A DNA stretch of 64,000 bases, taken from Parelaphostrongylus tenuis (Eukaryota > Nematoda > Chromadorea > Rhabditida > Metastrongylidae). The first letter of the stretch is position 1. Every line of letters starts with the position of its first letter. Location of the stretch: positions 1 to 64,000 of the forward strand of contig JAHQIW010005303.1 in assembly GCA_019055375.1 (NCBI GenBank). The letters are read 5' to 3'. This document shows positions 45,721 through 57,176 of the stretch, piece after piece. A program made the translations under genes and the position numbers. The notes under the pieces were generated by a model that saw nothing but the letters and a program-made list of their open reading frames with translations, was not told the DNA's origin and did no database searches.

Positions 45721-46496
45721 ACATCGTTCTCAACTTCTCGCGCTGTAAGCCAGGATGTTCTGCGGTGCACGCAGCAATGGAACGAAGTTTTCCGGTGGAT
45801 TTAGGTATTGAAAAGACATTGTTCATACTAATGATGAAATATCACAAAAGAGCTTTCTATAAAGCATCTTCTGGCATAAGAACGCTCATATGTCAAAAAT
45901 CCGCCTTTCTTTCATCAAGGAAACCATATTTTTCCAAAAGAAACACAGTTCCTACTGCTAAAAAACATTTGTTTCTTCTCTTCTCTTTTCTTTTTCTTTT
46001 TCTTTTCTTTTTTCATTGTACTTTTCTGTGATCATTCAATAAATTCAAAGAAACCAATTTTGACACTGATAATGGTTTGTAAAACGATTTCTATAGTACG
46101 TTTCACTTACAGAAAAAAAGAAATTACGTTTTGCTTTCGGAGTGTGTTACGACTTCACAAGGGATTTTCTGCTAATGTGTAATGAAATTTTGATGAAGTG
46201 AACTTTCGCCACGAAAATAAAAATTGCTGGTTTTTCCTGATTATAAGGGAACAAAGAAAAACAGATCTCATTCGCTCAACAGGAACTTTCATAAGAGTAT
46301 TAGTGACCATTCGAAAGCTGAGACACAGCCCTACCTCAGCGGTTTTTCGAAAACCCTTAATAAAGATGTAGCATCCAGAAAAAAAAAATTATTTTCGTAC
46401 CCACCGTGCGCCGTCATTTCTATACACTAATAATTCACTGAAAGCACGAATAGCATAACAGCAAGTGGAGTATTTTCCTTCATATCTATATCATAG

Positions 46497-46566
46497 GAGC
46501 GCATGTGCAGCAGTGGTTAGAGGTGCTGTGCGTCGCCCACGAGGCGGACGGTTCGATCTCGCGCTC
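46497..46566 (+). repeat. tRNA-like SINE head, duplication partner of 13828-13897
   Basis: GAGCGCATGTGCAGCAGTGG ... GGTTCGATCTCGCGCTC; the B-box here is the better preserved of the pair. Confidence 0.5.
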
Positions 46567-46569
46567 ATG

Positions 46570-47130
46570 GCTCACCAAGCCATCTATAGCAAATATCCCA
46601 ACGGAGCTTTGCTATTGTTTCCGGAATTACATGGTAATTTAGGCAACGCAGATGGCCCATGACCTTGGAGAGCAAATGGTATTGCAAAGGTTCGAGGACT
46701 TTAGACAGAAAATGGTCTAAGTGGCTAGGAAGGCACCACTGCCACCAACCTCAACAGTCAGTTCGATTTCGGGGCATCGTCCGAACAGTCGTTTGACTTC
46801 ACGCGGACCACCTCACCTCGAATCGTAATCGATCCATTTTTGCTTTCTTCACACAGTCTCGTTGCTATCTAATTGCTATCATAAGGCTGCGTTTTACAAC
46901 TGTCAGATAAACTCAGTAGCATTGTGAGTGGAACATAGCGCTTCCGCTGCGGAGCGAACTCATTTGGGCTATGCTCGGTCCACCACCGCGGTTAAGGGTT
47001 CTGCCCATATATAGTCAGCAGTGACCCCACTGCTATCACACTATATATTCACCCACTGGATCCCACTGTTGGCTTATTATTCCAAGGCGAGTATAACAAC
47101 CCAAAGGGGATCCGACGCCTAGTCATGCTC
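46570..47130 (+). repeat. Dispersed repeat R2, duplication partner
   Basis: Partner of 13900-14470. Followed by a longer run of the 18-bp tandem (about 47130-47220, five or more degenerate units). Confidence 0.6.
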
Positions 47131-47309
47131 CGTCAGTTACGATAACACCGTTAGTCACAATAACTTCGTCAGTTACAATAAGATCTTCAGTTACATAAAC
47201 ACTGTCAGTTATAATAACATTCATAGCATCGTCAGATGACGATACTTCTCATGAATCGTTCTCTCACATTGACATAGACATGTGTTCACATAACGATATG
47301 TCGCAAACA

Positions 47310-47315
47310 TGTATA

Positions 47316-47382
<67 letters not shown>

Positions 47383-47383
47383 G
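47310..47383. repeat. (TTA)n microsatellite
   Basis: About 24 uninterrupted trinucleotide units; translates as poly-Asn on the minus strand, not a protein. Confidence 0.95.
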
Positions 47384-47574
47384 TAATGTATGAATATCAA
47401 AGTTGTTTGGTTGTACCACATTATTTAATACAACGCCATTGTTTGGTTCCATCCTATTGTTAAGTATAACCCATATAAACCACTGAACCTTCACAATAAA
47501 GTCCGAATCCACTGAACCTCCACATATAATTTGATGCATCGGCTACAAACCTTTGCTACACTATCCATCTCTCC

Positions 47575-47735
47575 GAGGTCGGTAAATCGGTACCGGATTG
47601 GTCTCAGAGTTGTCTGGGAGGATAAGCAGCACTGACTCGGTTCGGCAGGAGACAACCGCGAATCATTGCAAAGGCCAGATATGCATTCATTTGCTTCAAA
47701 CGAAGTTAAAAATTGAATCTATCGATGCGCAAAAA
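47575..47735 (+). repeat. SINE body without head
   Basis: Contains gtcggtaaatcggtaccgga, gggaggataagcagcactga and caaacgaagttaaaaattga, matching the body of 14930-15216 in the opposite orientation. Confidence 0.6.
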
Positions 47736-47739
47736 ATCC

Positions 47740-49650
47740 CTTATTAGGAACAATACTTCAAACGCGGTCATCGATTGCCCCGCGCCGCTCTTTCTCCGTT
47801 CCCCCACCCCCATCCCCCCGACCCTATGAATTGGCCGATAAACAAGGTCCCCGAAAATGTAAAACTCGGTCGGTATCCCAGCTAAGTGATACTTCCAAAA
47901 ATAAGCACAGCGTTGGAATCATTGGAACTTACGACATTGAATGATTGCTAACAGTCTAAAAAAAGAGCTCTGTCGGACAAGGTGTTAAGCGCAAATCTTT
48001 ACTTTCCTCTAACATGGTATCGAAAGAGCTTTTCCAAAAAGCAAACGCATTTTTGAGTTCATCAAAACTTGTGCTATCGAATGTGCATTAACACTCTACG
48101 GAAGAAGTTTTGTTCAGCGACATATAAGCGAGTTTAAAAAACACATGGCTTCTTGAAAGCTTATTTTATTTTGGATTTCACAACGCTATATGAGGGTATT
48201 TTGAAAACCGACCACGTGCGGATCTAGTCAGGGATCAGAGCTTTCGAATGACCAATATCACTCCTACGAAAAATTCCTGTCCAGCGAATGAGATTGATAT
48301 TTCATTTGTTCCCTTGAAATGAAGAAGAACCAGATTCTTTGGATGAACCTTTGTAAACGTATTTCTAGTGAAAAAATGCTCAGTGTTCTCCAATAATTCC
48401 ACTTTTCGATACAATCTATGTAGAAGAAAGTTGCACTGTGTGATTGTACTCGCGTTTTCTTAGCTTTTTTCGAGAAGAAACTTTCTCGCCAGAGCATTGG
48501 TAATCATTCGATAGTTTGGGAGGTGCTGATTGTAATACTAAGCTCGGTAGTAAGGGTGCCTTTGAAGGAGAAAATAAGTTGAACACATAAAATCAGTGCG
48601 CATAACCAGTGACGAAAATTGCAGCGATGAATAATGATGAATAATATCTGTGTGAAATTATCACCCATGATACGATGAACAAAGTCTCTTCCATTACTCT
48701 GTAAAATCCTAAAGTCCACTAAGGATAAAAAGTCGCCTCAAGTTATCAATGACACGGCATCGTACTGTAATGTGCAGTGTTCAATTCATTGTTTTGTAAT
48801 TTATCTAGCATGTTTCAACCCAAAATAGCCTTATTGAAATCTCCTCTTTCATATTTACCCAATTACGACGATTAAACCACTTTATTGGTGGTAGAAATCT
48901 GATTTCTCAGAAAATTACTGCATTGTCGCTGTAACGCGCTGCACTCTCCGTGCGCCTTGCAGCCTGCCGCGTGAAAAATCAACGTGGGATTTAAGGACTT
49001 GATATACTGCCGCTAAAAAAGATTTGCTGAACTGCAGAATGGACCTGCAACGAATGTATATATCGGATAGTTGTGCATAAGAATAGTGTCACTAGTAAGC
49101 CAATAATTTTGTGGCAGTGTAAATCACAGCGCTGCTTCATGATCGGCGCACAGCCTAGAGGCTGAATAAAGTTCGAATTTAAGTGAATGGTGCAATATGC
49201 TCCATTGCATAAAAACTGAGAGACTTAGCTTATCAACACGACCTCATGAGACGCACGAACAACCGCGACTTATAAATAAGCAGATTTTCATTGATAATTT
49301 ACGTTTCAAAGCAACAAAACCGACGACACTGCACAGTCGAAAATCTTTATCACAATCTGAATGCGATTGCAAATTACCACATGAAGTAAGCCCGAATTAC
49401 ATTACCGGTAACTGAAGTTATCCCAAAAGATTGCCTAGATATAGAAAAGGTTCGAACAGAATAAGAATTCCCACAAGGTGTAAATCACTGGAAGTCTACA
49501 CAATAGAATTAAAACGATTGTCGTGACATGCAAATGAACATAATATTGATTGCGTTTAGAAATCAAACGATGACCGCCTTTTATGGGATTTCTGAAAAAA
49601 ATGAAATTACAGTGGAAATGTATTTGGGAAACAGCCATCAATGAGAAGTC
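47740..49650. other. No gene recognised
   Basis: Holds fragments of the dispersed repeat family (gagctctgtcggacaaggtg near 47967) and scattered short frames with no splice-supported exon. Confidence 0.35.
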
Positions 49651-49657
49651 AACAAAC

Positions 49658-49790
49658 CTTCTTGCGTAATTCATCAAGATCGTTATAAAGGAGCATTTTC
49701 TCGCGATAGGCTTCTATAAGTCGTTCATGCTCCAATTCCCGCTGAAATTCTTCCGTGAATTTTATCCACGACGAGATATGTATACAACTT
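49658..49790 (-). CDS. Coiled-coil gene, 3'-most exon seen
   Basis: 133 bp, acceptor attcaataccacag, donor GTTTGT; SCIHISSWIKFTEEFQRELE then HERLIEAYREKMLLYNDLDE. Strongly helical. Confidence 0.55.
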
Positions 49791-52700
49791 CTGTGGTATT
49801 GAATTATGGAAACTGGAACTAATTTTCATAGTGTCAAAAAAGGTATAAAGAAAATTTCCTGCTCGTGACCAATTCATTCCATCAAATGAAACCGTAGCGA
49901 TTAATGTGCTCGCTTATCTCTTTTACGCAAAAATTTGATTCGTCTTTCCTCGTTGTAGCGCGATGAGGGTGAAATGGGAACTCATTTTTCTGAGAAGATA
50001 AGGTCGTTTGACCATAAGAAATTCTCAGTGAAACAAAAGACATTAGGGAAGAACACGTTATTTGATAAGAGATAATATACGGGTGAAAATAGCCATGCAC
50101 CTCCTTCCACTCGAAAAGTGTTTAGTCAGCACGTTTCAGCGAAGAACTACAGTACACTATGATCAGATATATACATTCATCTGCTCGGAGCAACGCTGTA
50201 ATTGGTTCTATCGTGCGTAAAAATGCACAATAAGAGTCTCTGAATGAAGTCTTCTGGAGCGAAGAGGTATGAATACAGCAAGAAATCAGTCAGTTCAGAT
50301 TCGGGACACATACTTCGCTTCTGAGACTTGTACGTATTTTAAACGAGACAGGAGCATTGCAAAAAAAGGTCTTGTAGTAAAGTTCACACAATTTCTAAAT
50401 ATATGCCGTCAAAGCATTACCTATATCACTATCAAGCACCATAGTCATGAAGCAATTCGAGTGGAGGCAACTGAAGGGAGAGTTTCAGTTTTTCACCAGG
50501 CAGGACGACTCATTATGTTTCACAGAGTTTCCTATGCGAGCACCTTTTTTACGCATGAGAAGAGGACAGCTTTGGTGTAGCGAGTTGAGATGGTCTGCAA
50601 TATACACGCGGTCGCTGGTTCGTCACTTCGTCCTCGATTCATCAAGTCCTCTATCACTTTGGAGTTGTAAAATAGGTGTCACATAATATTGGGAGAATAG
50701 CAGTGGCCGAACAGATGCAACGATAGACCACTACAAATGAATATTCATTTAACTGTTTCTGAGCATGAATGATGGAGTGGAATGTTCAATGCATTTCTTA
50801 GAGACTGATTAATGCTGAATGTTCAATTTTTATCCCTTACTAACGGATTACTCGTTAAAAACTGCTGCCACCCTGGAAGAACCGTCATCGCACAACTTCT
50901 TCCGATCCATGACAGTTGGCGAGAGTTCACGATAAAGACTCAAACACGGTGATCACAATTTTTTAGGACAAGCATTCGAGCCTGATAGCCAGGCCTTGGA
51001 AAGATTCCGAAGCCATGCAACAAATGAGGAGTAGAAGTGATTGGACTATGGATCACTTCATAACTTATCTGAACTTCGAAACGAATACAGTGTCATTTAA
51101 TTGTTCCATTGATTCTCATTGGCTGAAACCCTTAATCTAATGGAATCCGCACAAATGACAGCTCATATACGGATCTGCGCATATGCTTGTTTTCAAAGAA
51201 ATGCTCAAGAAATTGACTTCTGTCGCAACTAGTTAGGAAAGTGGTATTCTCTGTCTGGATAACGCCGTTTCTTGCTCAACGTTGTGCATGTTCACCTCAC
51301 TAAGAATTCTAAAGATTCTTCTAGCTCTTCCAAGTAGAGCCTGACATAAATGTTGGTCCAGGATAAGTCTGTAGCATTCGCGAAACAATCTCTCCAAGGT
51401 TTGTATAGCTGTTGATGTTGTGGGCAACTTACTTTTCTCTACTTTGGGCTCTAAATCACAGTGTTTAATTACGTAAATGAGAGCAGAAGAAGGTGAAGCA
51501 TGGCATAAAGTGATATATGAACAGAAAAAGAGATACTCCCAGGAATATGGAAGATTCTTATATTCTATCAGTTGATGTTCGCAAGCGTTAGTCATCTTGT
51601 TTCCATCTAATGATGTTGATATTTAAGGACTTAATGATAAGACTACGAACCTCTTTGCGCGCAAGACTGATAGTGACGTTCATATCATCTGCAATCTGCT
51701 TTGTTGTTTCCTCTAAAAGCTGCTCATACTGAAAGCAAAGGTCTCTTTATGAAAAACGGTTAGAATGAAACCGAATATCAATCTGTTGAACGCTGTTAGA
51801 TGATATTACATCCATATTCTACTTATGTTAAAACTCTATCTTAATCTTCACTATAATTTGAATGTCTTTGTGGTGTTCGAATCTATACAGAGAGACTTCG
51901 CCATGAAACAGATAGTGTCCTCCACCACTTCACCCTCGCCTGGTACATTATTCGTTCTGCCATTCTTCACTGTTTCATATATCTTGAATTATTCCTAGTG
52001 AGATACTAATACTGTACTCCCTTGCGTATCGAGTGTTTTCTCAAGACTCCGCTCAAATTCAATATGCGTGACAACCTTTTTTTGAGCCATGCATGTGGTT
52101 TTCTATAGGGCAACTTATAGAGCCCAAGACACGTGTTTCAGCCTTGACACCCTTGTCAGCCGGGCAGTATCCTCTCGAGGGAACCCAACCTCTAAATATG
52201 GAATTTTTTTCACAAAAGTTACTAAAAATGAGCATAACTTAATGATCTTTCGTAAGATTACCTTCCATGTAAATCAAGTAGCTTATCAGTTGAACTGTTG
52301 AGTTGAAATATGAGCACAAAACTTATGGGATTGAGATGGAGTATTTTACAGATGTCATTTATAATTCACAACCTGATTATGAATATATATCATCAAACAT
52401 ATATCCTAAACAGCGCACCTCACTTCTATGTTTTCCTTCCAATTTCTCAACAATGTCACCCATTCGCTCCAAAATGTTCTTTAGACCCTCACTGTTGCGA
52501 CGCTCATTCAGCAACTGAAATGTTCATGAAATCTGGATCTTTTGCACATTCTGTAGAAAACATCATGTTCTATCTTAATATGAAGCTTATCTGGCAAAAA
52601 CGATCGTATCAAAAATAAACTAACTTGCGCATAGCAAATTATATACAATGCCAGTACAGCTACAATAACTGCCACTGCGACCAATCGAAGATACCACGAT

Positions 52701-55392
52701 GTTGAAGAATCTTTGGCAGGAAGATACTAAAAGACGGCTAGTATTCTTCTTCATTATAGTTTGCACATTTGTCATCTACTACGTGCCAGCCATCGGATGC
52801 ATCCCATAATCTAATTAAATGTCATGATACGTACTTTCATATAATCATTGGGTATGATAGCCTTTGAAGGAGCCTGTGCCACTAAAGCCTTGAGTTTACC
52901 CGGCCAGAGGAGCAGGCACCACAAAGGCCGAGATAGGCTCAGGTACTCATAATTTGCTTTCACTTTGAAAAATATTGGCAAGTAGTCCCAAAAACCATGT
53001 TTTGGTCAATACAGATAAGTTATAGGCAGGAATTTTTGCTTTCAAAAGCAGCAATCAGAAAGCACGTAAGATCACGAACAAGTCAGCAGATGACCATTTG
53101 AATCCGTGAGATACCCATGCGCAGCGAAGAATACAATGAACAATATATACTCCGTCCAATTCTCTACTCAGTGCCTTTGTAATCTAGCAATTGAAAAAAC
53201 CATCGTTCAGTTATCACAAGTATTCCCAATTCAGTCTCAAACAAATCCAGAGTTTTTCATCACCACGCTGTGTTAGTTAATGGTCCCTTATGTCACAGCA
53301 TTCTGCACGTTCACACATTAAAATTCGTAATAAGTTACACCTTCAAGTATTCTTAAATTCGTTGTGAGCCCTAGTTAAAAATCCGCTGAGCTATAATTTA
53401 TTTCATAGAAAGTGTCGAAATACGTTTTTCTTTCGACATCCCGTCATACAACTCATGCCAAGTTGTGACCTCAAGTGAAGATGACAACGAAAAAATACTT
53501 GGAATAAGTCAAGAATTTTCAATCACAGATCAAATAACAATCTTTTCAGACATAAGTGGTAGAACAAGAATACTGACAGCGTCTATACCTCATTTGCAAA
53601 TAGCTAAAACTACTTCGATGCGCGTTGCAAGGTAGTACCTGGAGCCTCTGGATTTGTTCTGTGAGCTCCGTATTCTGTTGGCGCAGCTGCTCAATTTCTT
53701 CTGCAAGCTGGTTCTCCTGTAAAATATCCTGTCCATTACAATACTGAACACTGATGTGACATAGGAGACATACTCTGCTCTTGGACGAAATCAAGAGATT
53801 TTCGAGCATACTGTTTCGCTCCAATAACTGATCGATTTTCATCCGCCACTCGTCGTCTCCTCCTGGCGTTTTCTAAAGATCAAATAGTTTATGTTTATTG
53901 ATATCGAAGAACATCGTTGATTCAGACGGTTTACAACATTGTATGTATATGAGACAAGACTAGCTTCCATCACGTTTAGAAATATTTCAGGGACTACCTG
54001 TTTGTTGGTTCTTGCAGTTTCCTTGCTTGTCATACCTTTTTCAGAAAAGCTAGAATCTAAACAAGAAACGTTGTTCATTTAGCCAATCTCACATTATCTC
54101 GAAATATAATATTTCTACTGCTTATTTCGCAGTGTTATGATGTTACTAATATAACCTAGAGGATTGAGTGGTGAGCAAAAACGCGGCCTCAGGCGAAAAT
54201 CGAACCCGCGTTTCATCCTATCCGGGGACGCGTGCTCTAACCACTACACCACCGAGGTACATTTGTCCGACCACTCATTCTCCAACATCTCTATGTTAGC
54301 TATCAGCCACCAACCTTTAACAGGTTCAGTCGGATATACAATAGCTGTCAGCTTGACGGGATTTGTAAAGCGAAATCGCATACACGACCAAACTTGTTAA
54401 AGATTGCTGACTGAGAGCTAACATAGAGATGTTGAAGAATGAGTGGTCGGACAAATGTGCCTCGGTGGTGTAGTAGTTAGAGCACGCGTCCTCGGATAGG
54501 ATGAAATGCGGGTTCGATTCCCGCCTGAGGCCTCATTTTTGCTCACCAATCAATTCTCTAAATCACATTATCTCTTTCACTATACCCAATAATGTAGAGT
54601 GATGTGCAGAAACGCTTGCGTCACCTGGGATTCGGACCGAAATCTCACTCTTTCCAAGAGCGCGTGCACAACTGTTGCACTACCGACGCTCGTTTTAGTT
54701 CTGTGTCGATGACGACTACCCACCCAGATCGTTGACGGTTCACTGTTGACAGATAACGCGTTGTAGCGTAGAAAGAGTGGTGTGCAAAATGGGCGTCGGT
54801 ATTGCAAGGGTTCAGCACGCGCTCCCGGAAAGAGTGAGGTCCGGGTTCGAATCCCAGCTGATGCAAACGTTCTTGCACACCACTTTACATTAGAGTATAT
54901 TGTAACATCATACCACAGCAAGTGGCGGTCAAATAAAAATGATTTCTGGTTGATTACTGATATCTCTTTCACTGTCAATTTTTGGAGACTGAGACCCAAA
55001 ACCTTTGTGGGAACCACTTGACGTGATGCAAATGTCCACATAATTTAGAACTTCCTTGAATTCTTATATATTGCAAATTGCAAATTTTTAAAAGTTTATT
55101 TCAGATATGAGGAAATGATAAGGGGAAGCACCTGACGTTAGAGTTGTGGAGTGGCTCATAGAAATGAGTTCGTTACTCAACGATGTTGATGTTGACCCAA
55201 CATTGGAATGACTGAAATACATTCCTATAAATTACAAGAATATTGCAAAAGCACATTTTGATAAGAAACTGAATACCAACAGCGGTGATTCTAGCTCGTC
55301 ACGGTCAAATTCGGAATATGGCGGAGGCATGCTTATTGAATCAGATGGAGACAGTCTTTGATGCGAAGCCGACTCGCTTTCGGACTCACTTC
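49658..55392 (-). CDS. Coiled-coil, single-transmembrane protein, spliced gene (family not recognised)
   Basis: Exons on the minus strand: 55392-55277, 53872-53774, 53716-53639, 52726-52625, 52514-52424, 51728-51651, 51340-51301 (weak), 49790-49658. The first five join in perfect phase. In order: an acidic Ser/Glu segment with PPPY (SESESESASHQRLSPSDSIS, MPPPYSEFDRDELESPLL); coiled coil (KIDQLLERNSMLENLLISS, ENQLAEEIEQLRQQNTEL); one membrane span (WYLRLVAVAVIVAVLALYII); more coiled coil (LLNERRNSEGLKNILERMGD, YEQLLEETTKQIADDM, EEFQRELEHERLIEAYREKM). At least one exon is missing between 52424 and 51728. PPPY could bind WW domains. Possibly an endomembrane tether or scaffold, but that is inference. 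The intron 53873-55276 contains the tRNA-like inverted pairs. Confidence 0.65.
49800..51230. other. Intron of the coiled-coil gene; one weak exon candidate
   Basis: The minus-strand segment about 50845-50950 (SLYRELSPTVMDRKKLCDDG then SSRVAAVFNE) precedes a GTAATC donor but lacks a convincing acceptor. Otherwise nothing recognised. Confidence 0.25.
51651..51728 (-). CDS. Coiled-coil gene, 26-codon exon
   Basis: Acceptor tttgctttcag, donor GTTCGT; YEQLLEETTKQIADDMNVTI then SLARKE. Its phase does not fit 52424 directly, so an exon is missing between them. Confidence 0.6.
52424..52514 (-). CDS. Coiled-coil gene, post-TM exon
   Basis: 91 bp, acceptor catttcag, donor GTGAGG; charged helix with ERRNSEGLKNILERMGDIVE. 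Confidence 0.65.
52625..52726 (-). CDS. Coiled-coil gene, transmembrane exon
   Basis: 102 bp, 34 codons, acceptor ccgtcttttag, donor GTTAGT. About 20 uninterrupted hydrophobic residues after YLPAKDSSTSWYLR. Confidence 0.65.
53639..53716 (-). CDS. Coiled-coil gene, heptad exon
   Basis: 78 bp, 26 codons, acceptor aatattttacag, donor CAG/GTACTA. Regular heptads (I, L, L, I, L positions), intron of only 57 bp before it. Confidence 0.7.
53774..53872 (-). CDS. Coiled-coil gene, exon 2 of those seen
   Basis: 99 bp, 33 codons, acceptor tttgatctttag, donor GTATGT. Starts KTPGGDDEWR. Confidence 0.65.
54187..54257 (-). tRNA. tRNA-like sequence A1
   Basis: A-box region GGTGTAGTGGTTAGAGCA, B-box GGGTTCGATTTTCG, acceptor CCTCGG with CTGAGG. 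The anticodon stem CGTCC/GGATG holds a 7-base loop CCGGATA (GGA in the anticodon position, but C instead of U at 33). The T stem is weakened relative to A2. Probably a tRNA-derived pseudogene. Confidence 0.5.
54460..54530 (+). tRNA. tRNA-like sequence A2
   Basis: 71 nt cloverleaf: acceptor CCTCGG/CTGAGG, D stem GTGT/GCAC, anticodon stem CGTCC/GGATG with loop TCGGATA (GGA), T arm GCGGG TTCGATT CCCGC. The type I variable loop is unlike eukaryotic tRNA-Ser, and position 33 is C. Polymerase III boxes are intact, so transcription is possible; decoding is doubtful. Confidence 0.5.
54618..54689 (-). tRNA. tRNA-like sequence B1
   Basis: GCGTCGGTAGTGCAACAG ... TCGGTCCGAATCCCAGGT; the B-box is mutated (GGTCCGAATCC), suggesting decay. 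Confidence 0.4.
54793..54864 (+). tRNA. tRNA-like sequence B2
   Basis: 72 nt: acceptor GCGTCGG/CTGATGC pairs fully with G-U allowed; anticodon stem CGCTC/GAGTG with loop CCGGAAA (GGA, C33); T arm CCGGG TTCGAAT CCCAG with one mismatch; B-box GGGTTCGAATCCC intact. Its GGA loop is shared with pair A although the bodies differ. Confidence 0.5.
55277..55392 (-). CDS. Coiled-coil gene, acidic PPPY exon
   Basis: 116 bp, acceptor ctaattttcctag, donor GTATTC; 38 complete codons, phase 0 at the 3' end. Confidence 0.6.
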
Positions 55393-55596
55393 CTAGGAAA
55401 ATTAGATAGCGAGAAAAATTCAAGCATTTTCTGGAAAATACAAAGAAGAAAATCTTATCGATAAGAAAAAAGCAGTGAAACTAGTGCAACAGGTCCTATT
55501 CGTTTAACGGCAGAGATTTTTGAAAGAGAATTTTTTCTGAACAAAAGTTTCTATAAGATCGCTAACAAATAATCCTAAGTCTCGGGGATTTCAAGA

Positions 55597-55597
<1 letters not shown>

Positions 55598-55627
<30 letters not shown>

Positions 55628-55735
55628 ATATATCCTCATATACATACACGTGCATATATACATATATATACGTATATATACGTACAAACATACATATATA
55701 TACATATATAGATGTATATCTATACACATATATGA
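55598..55735. repeat. TA/CA-rich microsatellite
   Basis: (TA)n passing into mixed tatacatata/cgtatata repeats; about 140 bp. Confidence 0.9.
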
Positions 55736-56279
55736 TTTTGATTTAAATCTTACTAGATTGACGTAGCACTAAAAATGAAACAGTGCTTCACAAGCATTGC
55801 ACGTTTTCTTTTCGCATTATTGCCGGTATTTTTCATAAAACAAACTTTTCTTAGACTACTAGTACGTCCGGTAGCCTGAGCTTTGGAGAAGCCTGATATA
55901 TATGCCTGATTCTCGATAAGGCCTTCTTACAGCGCTATAGCATAAAAAATCAAATTTCTCTTACATTCCGAATGTAATCATTTTCAAAGAAGTACATCTT
56001 GCAGCGCTTTAGCAGAGAAAAAAGACTTGTTTTCTACAATGATTCGATAGCGCAAGTTTCTACGTATTCAAGGCTGCGTTAATTTTCTGAAAACACTGTT
56101 TCGCTGTAGTATAGCAAGGAAAACAATATTGAGTTTCACATACGCCTCGCATTACTAGTCGGCAGGGGGCGCGAGAAGCTATGGGTCCGATGGTCGCGAT
56201 CGATAGACCGCACAGGCGTCACATGTGGAATGCGATTTTTGTTTCGAAATAAGCATTTTTTTCCGCTCTGGAAAAAGCT

Positions 56280-56399
56280 GTTATATGAAAATCGAGAAAA
56301 CTTACCTTGATTAGCTGACGCGAGGTTGGTAAATTAGTACACTAGTTTACCAACCTCGCGTCAGCTAATCAAGATAAGTTTTCTCGATTTTCATATAAC
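56280..56399. repeat. Perfect hairpin, 54-bp arms
   Basis: Arms 56280-56333 and 56346-56399 are inverse complements with a single mismatch; the loop is the 12 nt ttagtacactag. No TA or other target duplication was obvious at its edges. Confidence 0.85.
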
Positions 56400-56579
56400 A
56401 ACTAATTATGCTGAGGATTATAGAAAGTAGAACTTTTGATTTGTTGCTCTGGAAAAACTCCAGATAAAACGCATGATTCTCATATTACGAGACTTTCTCT
56501 ACACGTTCATATGCTTATCGTCACACGTTGAGGCTATATAAGCTTTGGCTTACTGGTGGGTTTATTTGGTAAAATACTA

Positions 56580-57176
56580 GGCCACTCCATTAGTTTTTTC
56601 ACTAACGCGGTAAACACCAACTTTATCAATCAGAAGTAATTGAAATTGCATGATTTTGAAATGATTCAATTGCGTATTTTCTTGCAAACGTTTTGGTAAC
56701 AACTTCTCAATAACTGCTTTGAAGTAGAACCATCTTGCGAACAAATTCCCTTGCTACTCATGAACGAATGGCGCAGAGAACGAATAGGGGAAATTGCCAG
56801 TGAGGCGGCGCGCAAGACTAACGGAGCTTGGGGCGAAGATGCGGTTGCAGCGAGGACGGCTAAGAAGCGGTTCGCGAAGCTCAGAGCTGGAGAGAACAGT
56901 TTGGCGAATCAGTCGCGCTCGGGCCATCTACAGGAAACTTCATTGATCTTGCGCACCTCTTCACTAGCATTTTCCTCTACGCGCCATTCGTGCATGAGTA
57001 GCAAGCGAACTTACTCTTACGACAGCTCCAACTCAAAGCAACTATTGGCAAGTTTTATACCAAAATCATCGCAAGGAGATATGCGATTAAACGATTCCAA
57101 AATCATGCGGTTTCAATAATTTCCGGTTGATAAATCTGGTGCTCATTGCTCTAAAGCCAAAACTTATGGAGCGACT
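56580..57176 (+). mobile_element. Deleted mariner element with transposase N-terminus
   Basis: TA flanks at 56578-56579 and 57177-57178; ends GGCCACTCCATTAGTTTT and (inward from the right) AGTCGCTCCATAAGTTTT. The + strand frame 56751-57119 encodes GEIASEAARKTNGAWGEDAV then AARTAKKRFAKLRAGENSLA, the mariner helix-turn-helix region. The catalytic domain is missing. 597 bp. Confidence 0.8.

Larger units (their letters stand above)
36008..47590. repeat. Segmental duplication, copy 2
   Basis: Direct-orientation partner of 1-15560. Differences from copy 1 include a 0.75-kb stretch at about 36120-36870 not seen in copy 1, loss of the RTE reverse-transcriptase part, a tandem doubling of about 70 bp at 38571-38711, a (TA)n run at 45676-45717, and a (TTA)n run at 47310-47383 where copy 1 has a long AT-rich stretch. 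The iPLA2 exons in this copy stay in frame, while those of copy 1 do not. Confidence 0.9.
54166..54545. repeat. Inverted repeat carrying two opposed tRNA-like genes (pair A)
   Basis: Arms 54166-54325 and 54384-54545 are near-perfect inverse complements (cgaccactcattctccaaca, catctctatgttagct shared). Each arm contains one tRNA-like sequence, at 54187-54257 (-) and 54460-54530 (+). Confidence 0.8.
54596..54890. repeat. Inverted repeat carrying two opposed tRNA-like genes (pair B)
   Basis: Arms 54596-54695 and 54785-54890: outer words aatgtagagtgatgtgcaga and, reversed from the right, aatgtaaagtggtgtgcaag. Each holds one tRNA-like sequence (54618-54689 -, 54793-54864 +). Adjacent to pair A. 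Confidence 0.75.

Noticed and set aside
45654..46031. ORF starting with a run of Ile-Tyr
   Set aside because: It is translation of the (TA)n microsatellite into adjoining repeat sequence.
47221..47421. ORF with a long Asn run
   Set aside because: It is translation of the (TTA)n microsatellite.
54460..54530. Functional serine tRNA with GGA anticodon
   Set aside because: Position 33 is not U, and the variable arm is short, unlike tRNA-Ser; it lies in a palindromic repeat, so it is kept only as tRNA-like.
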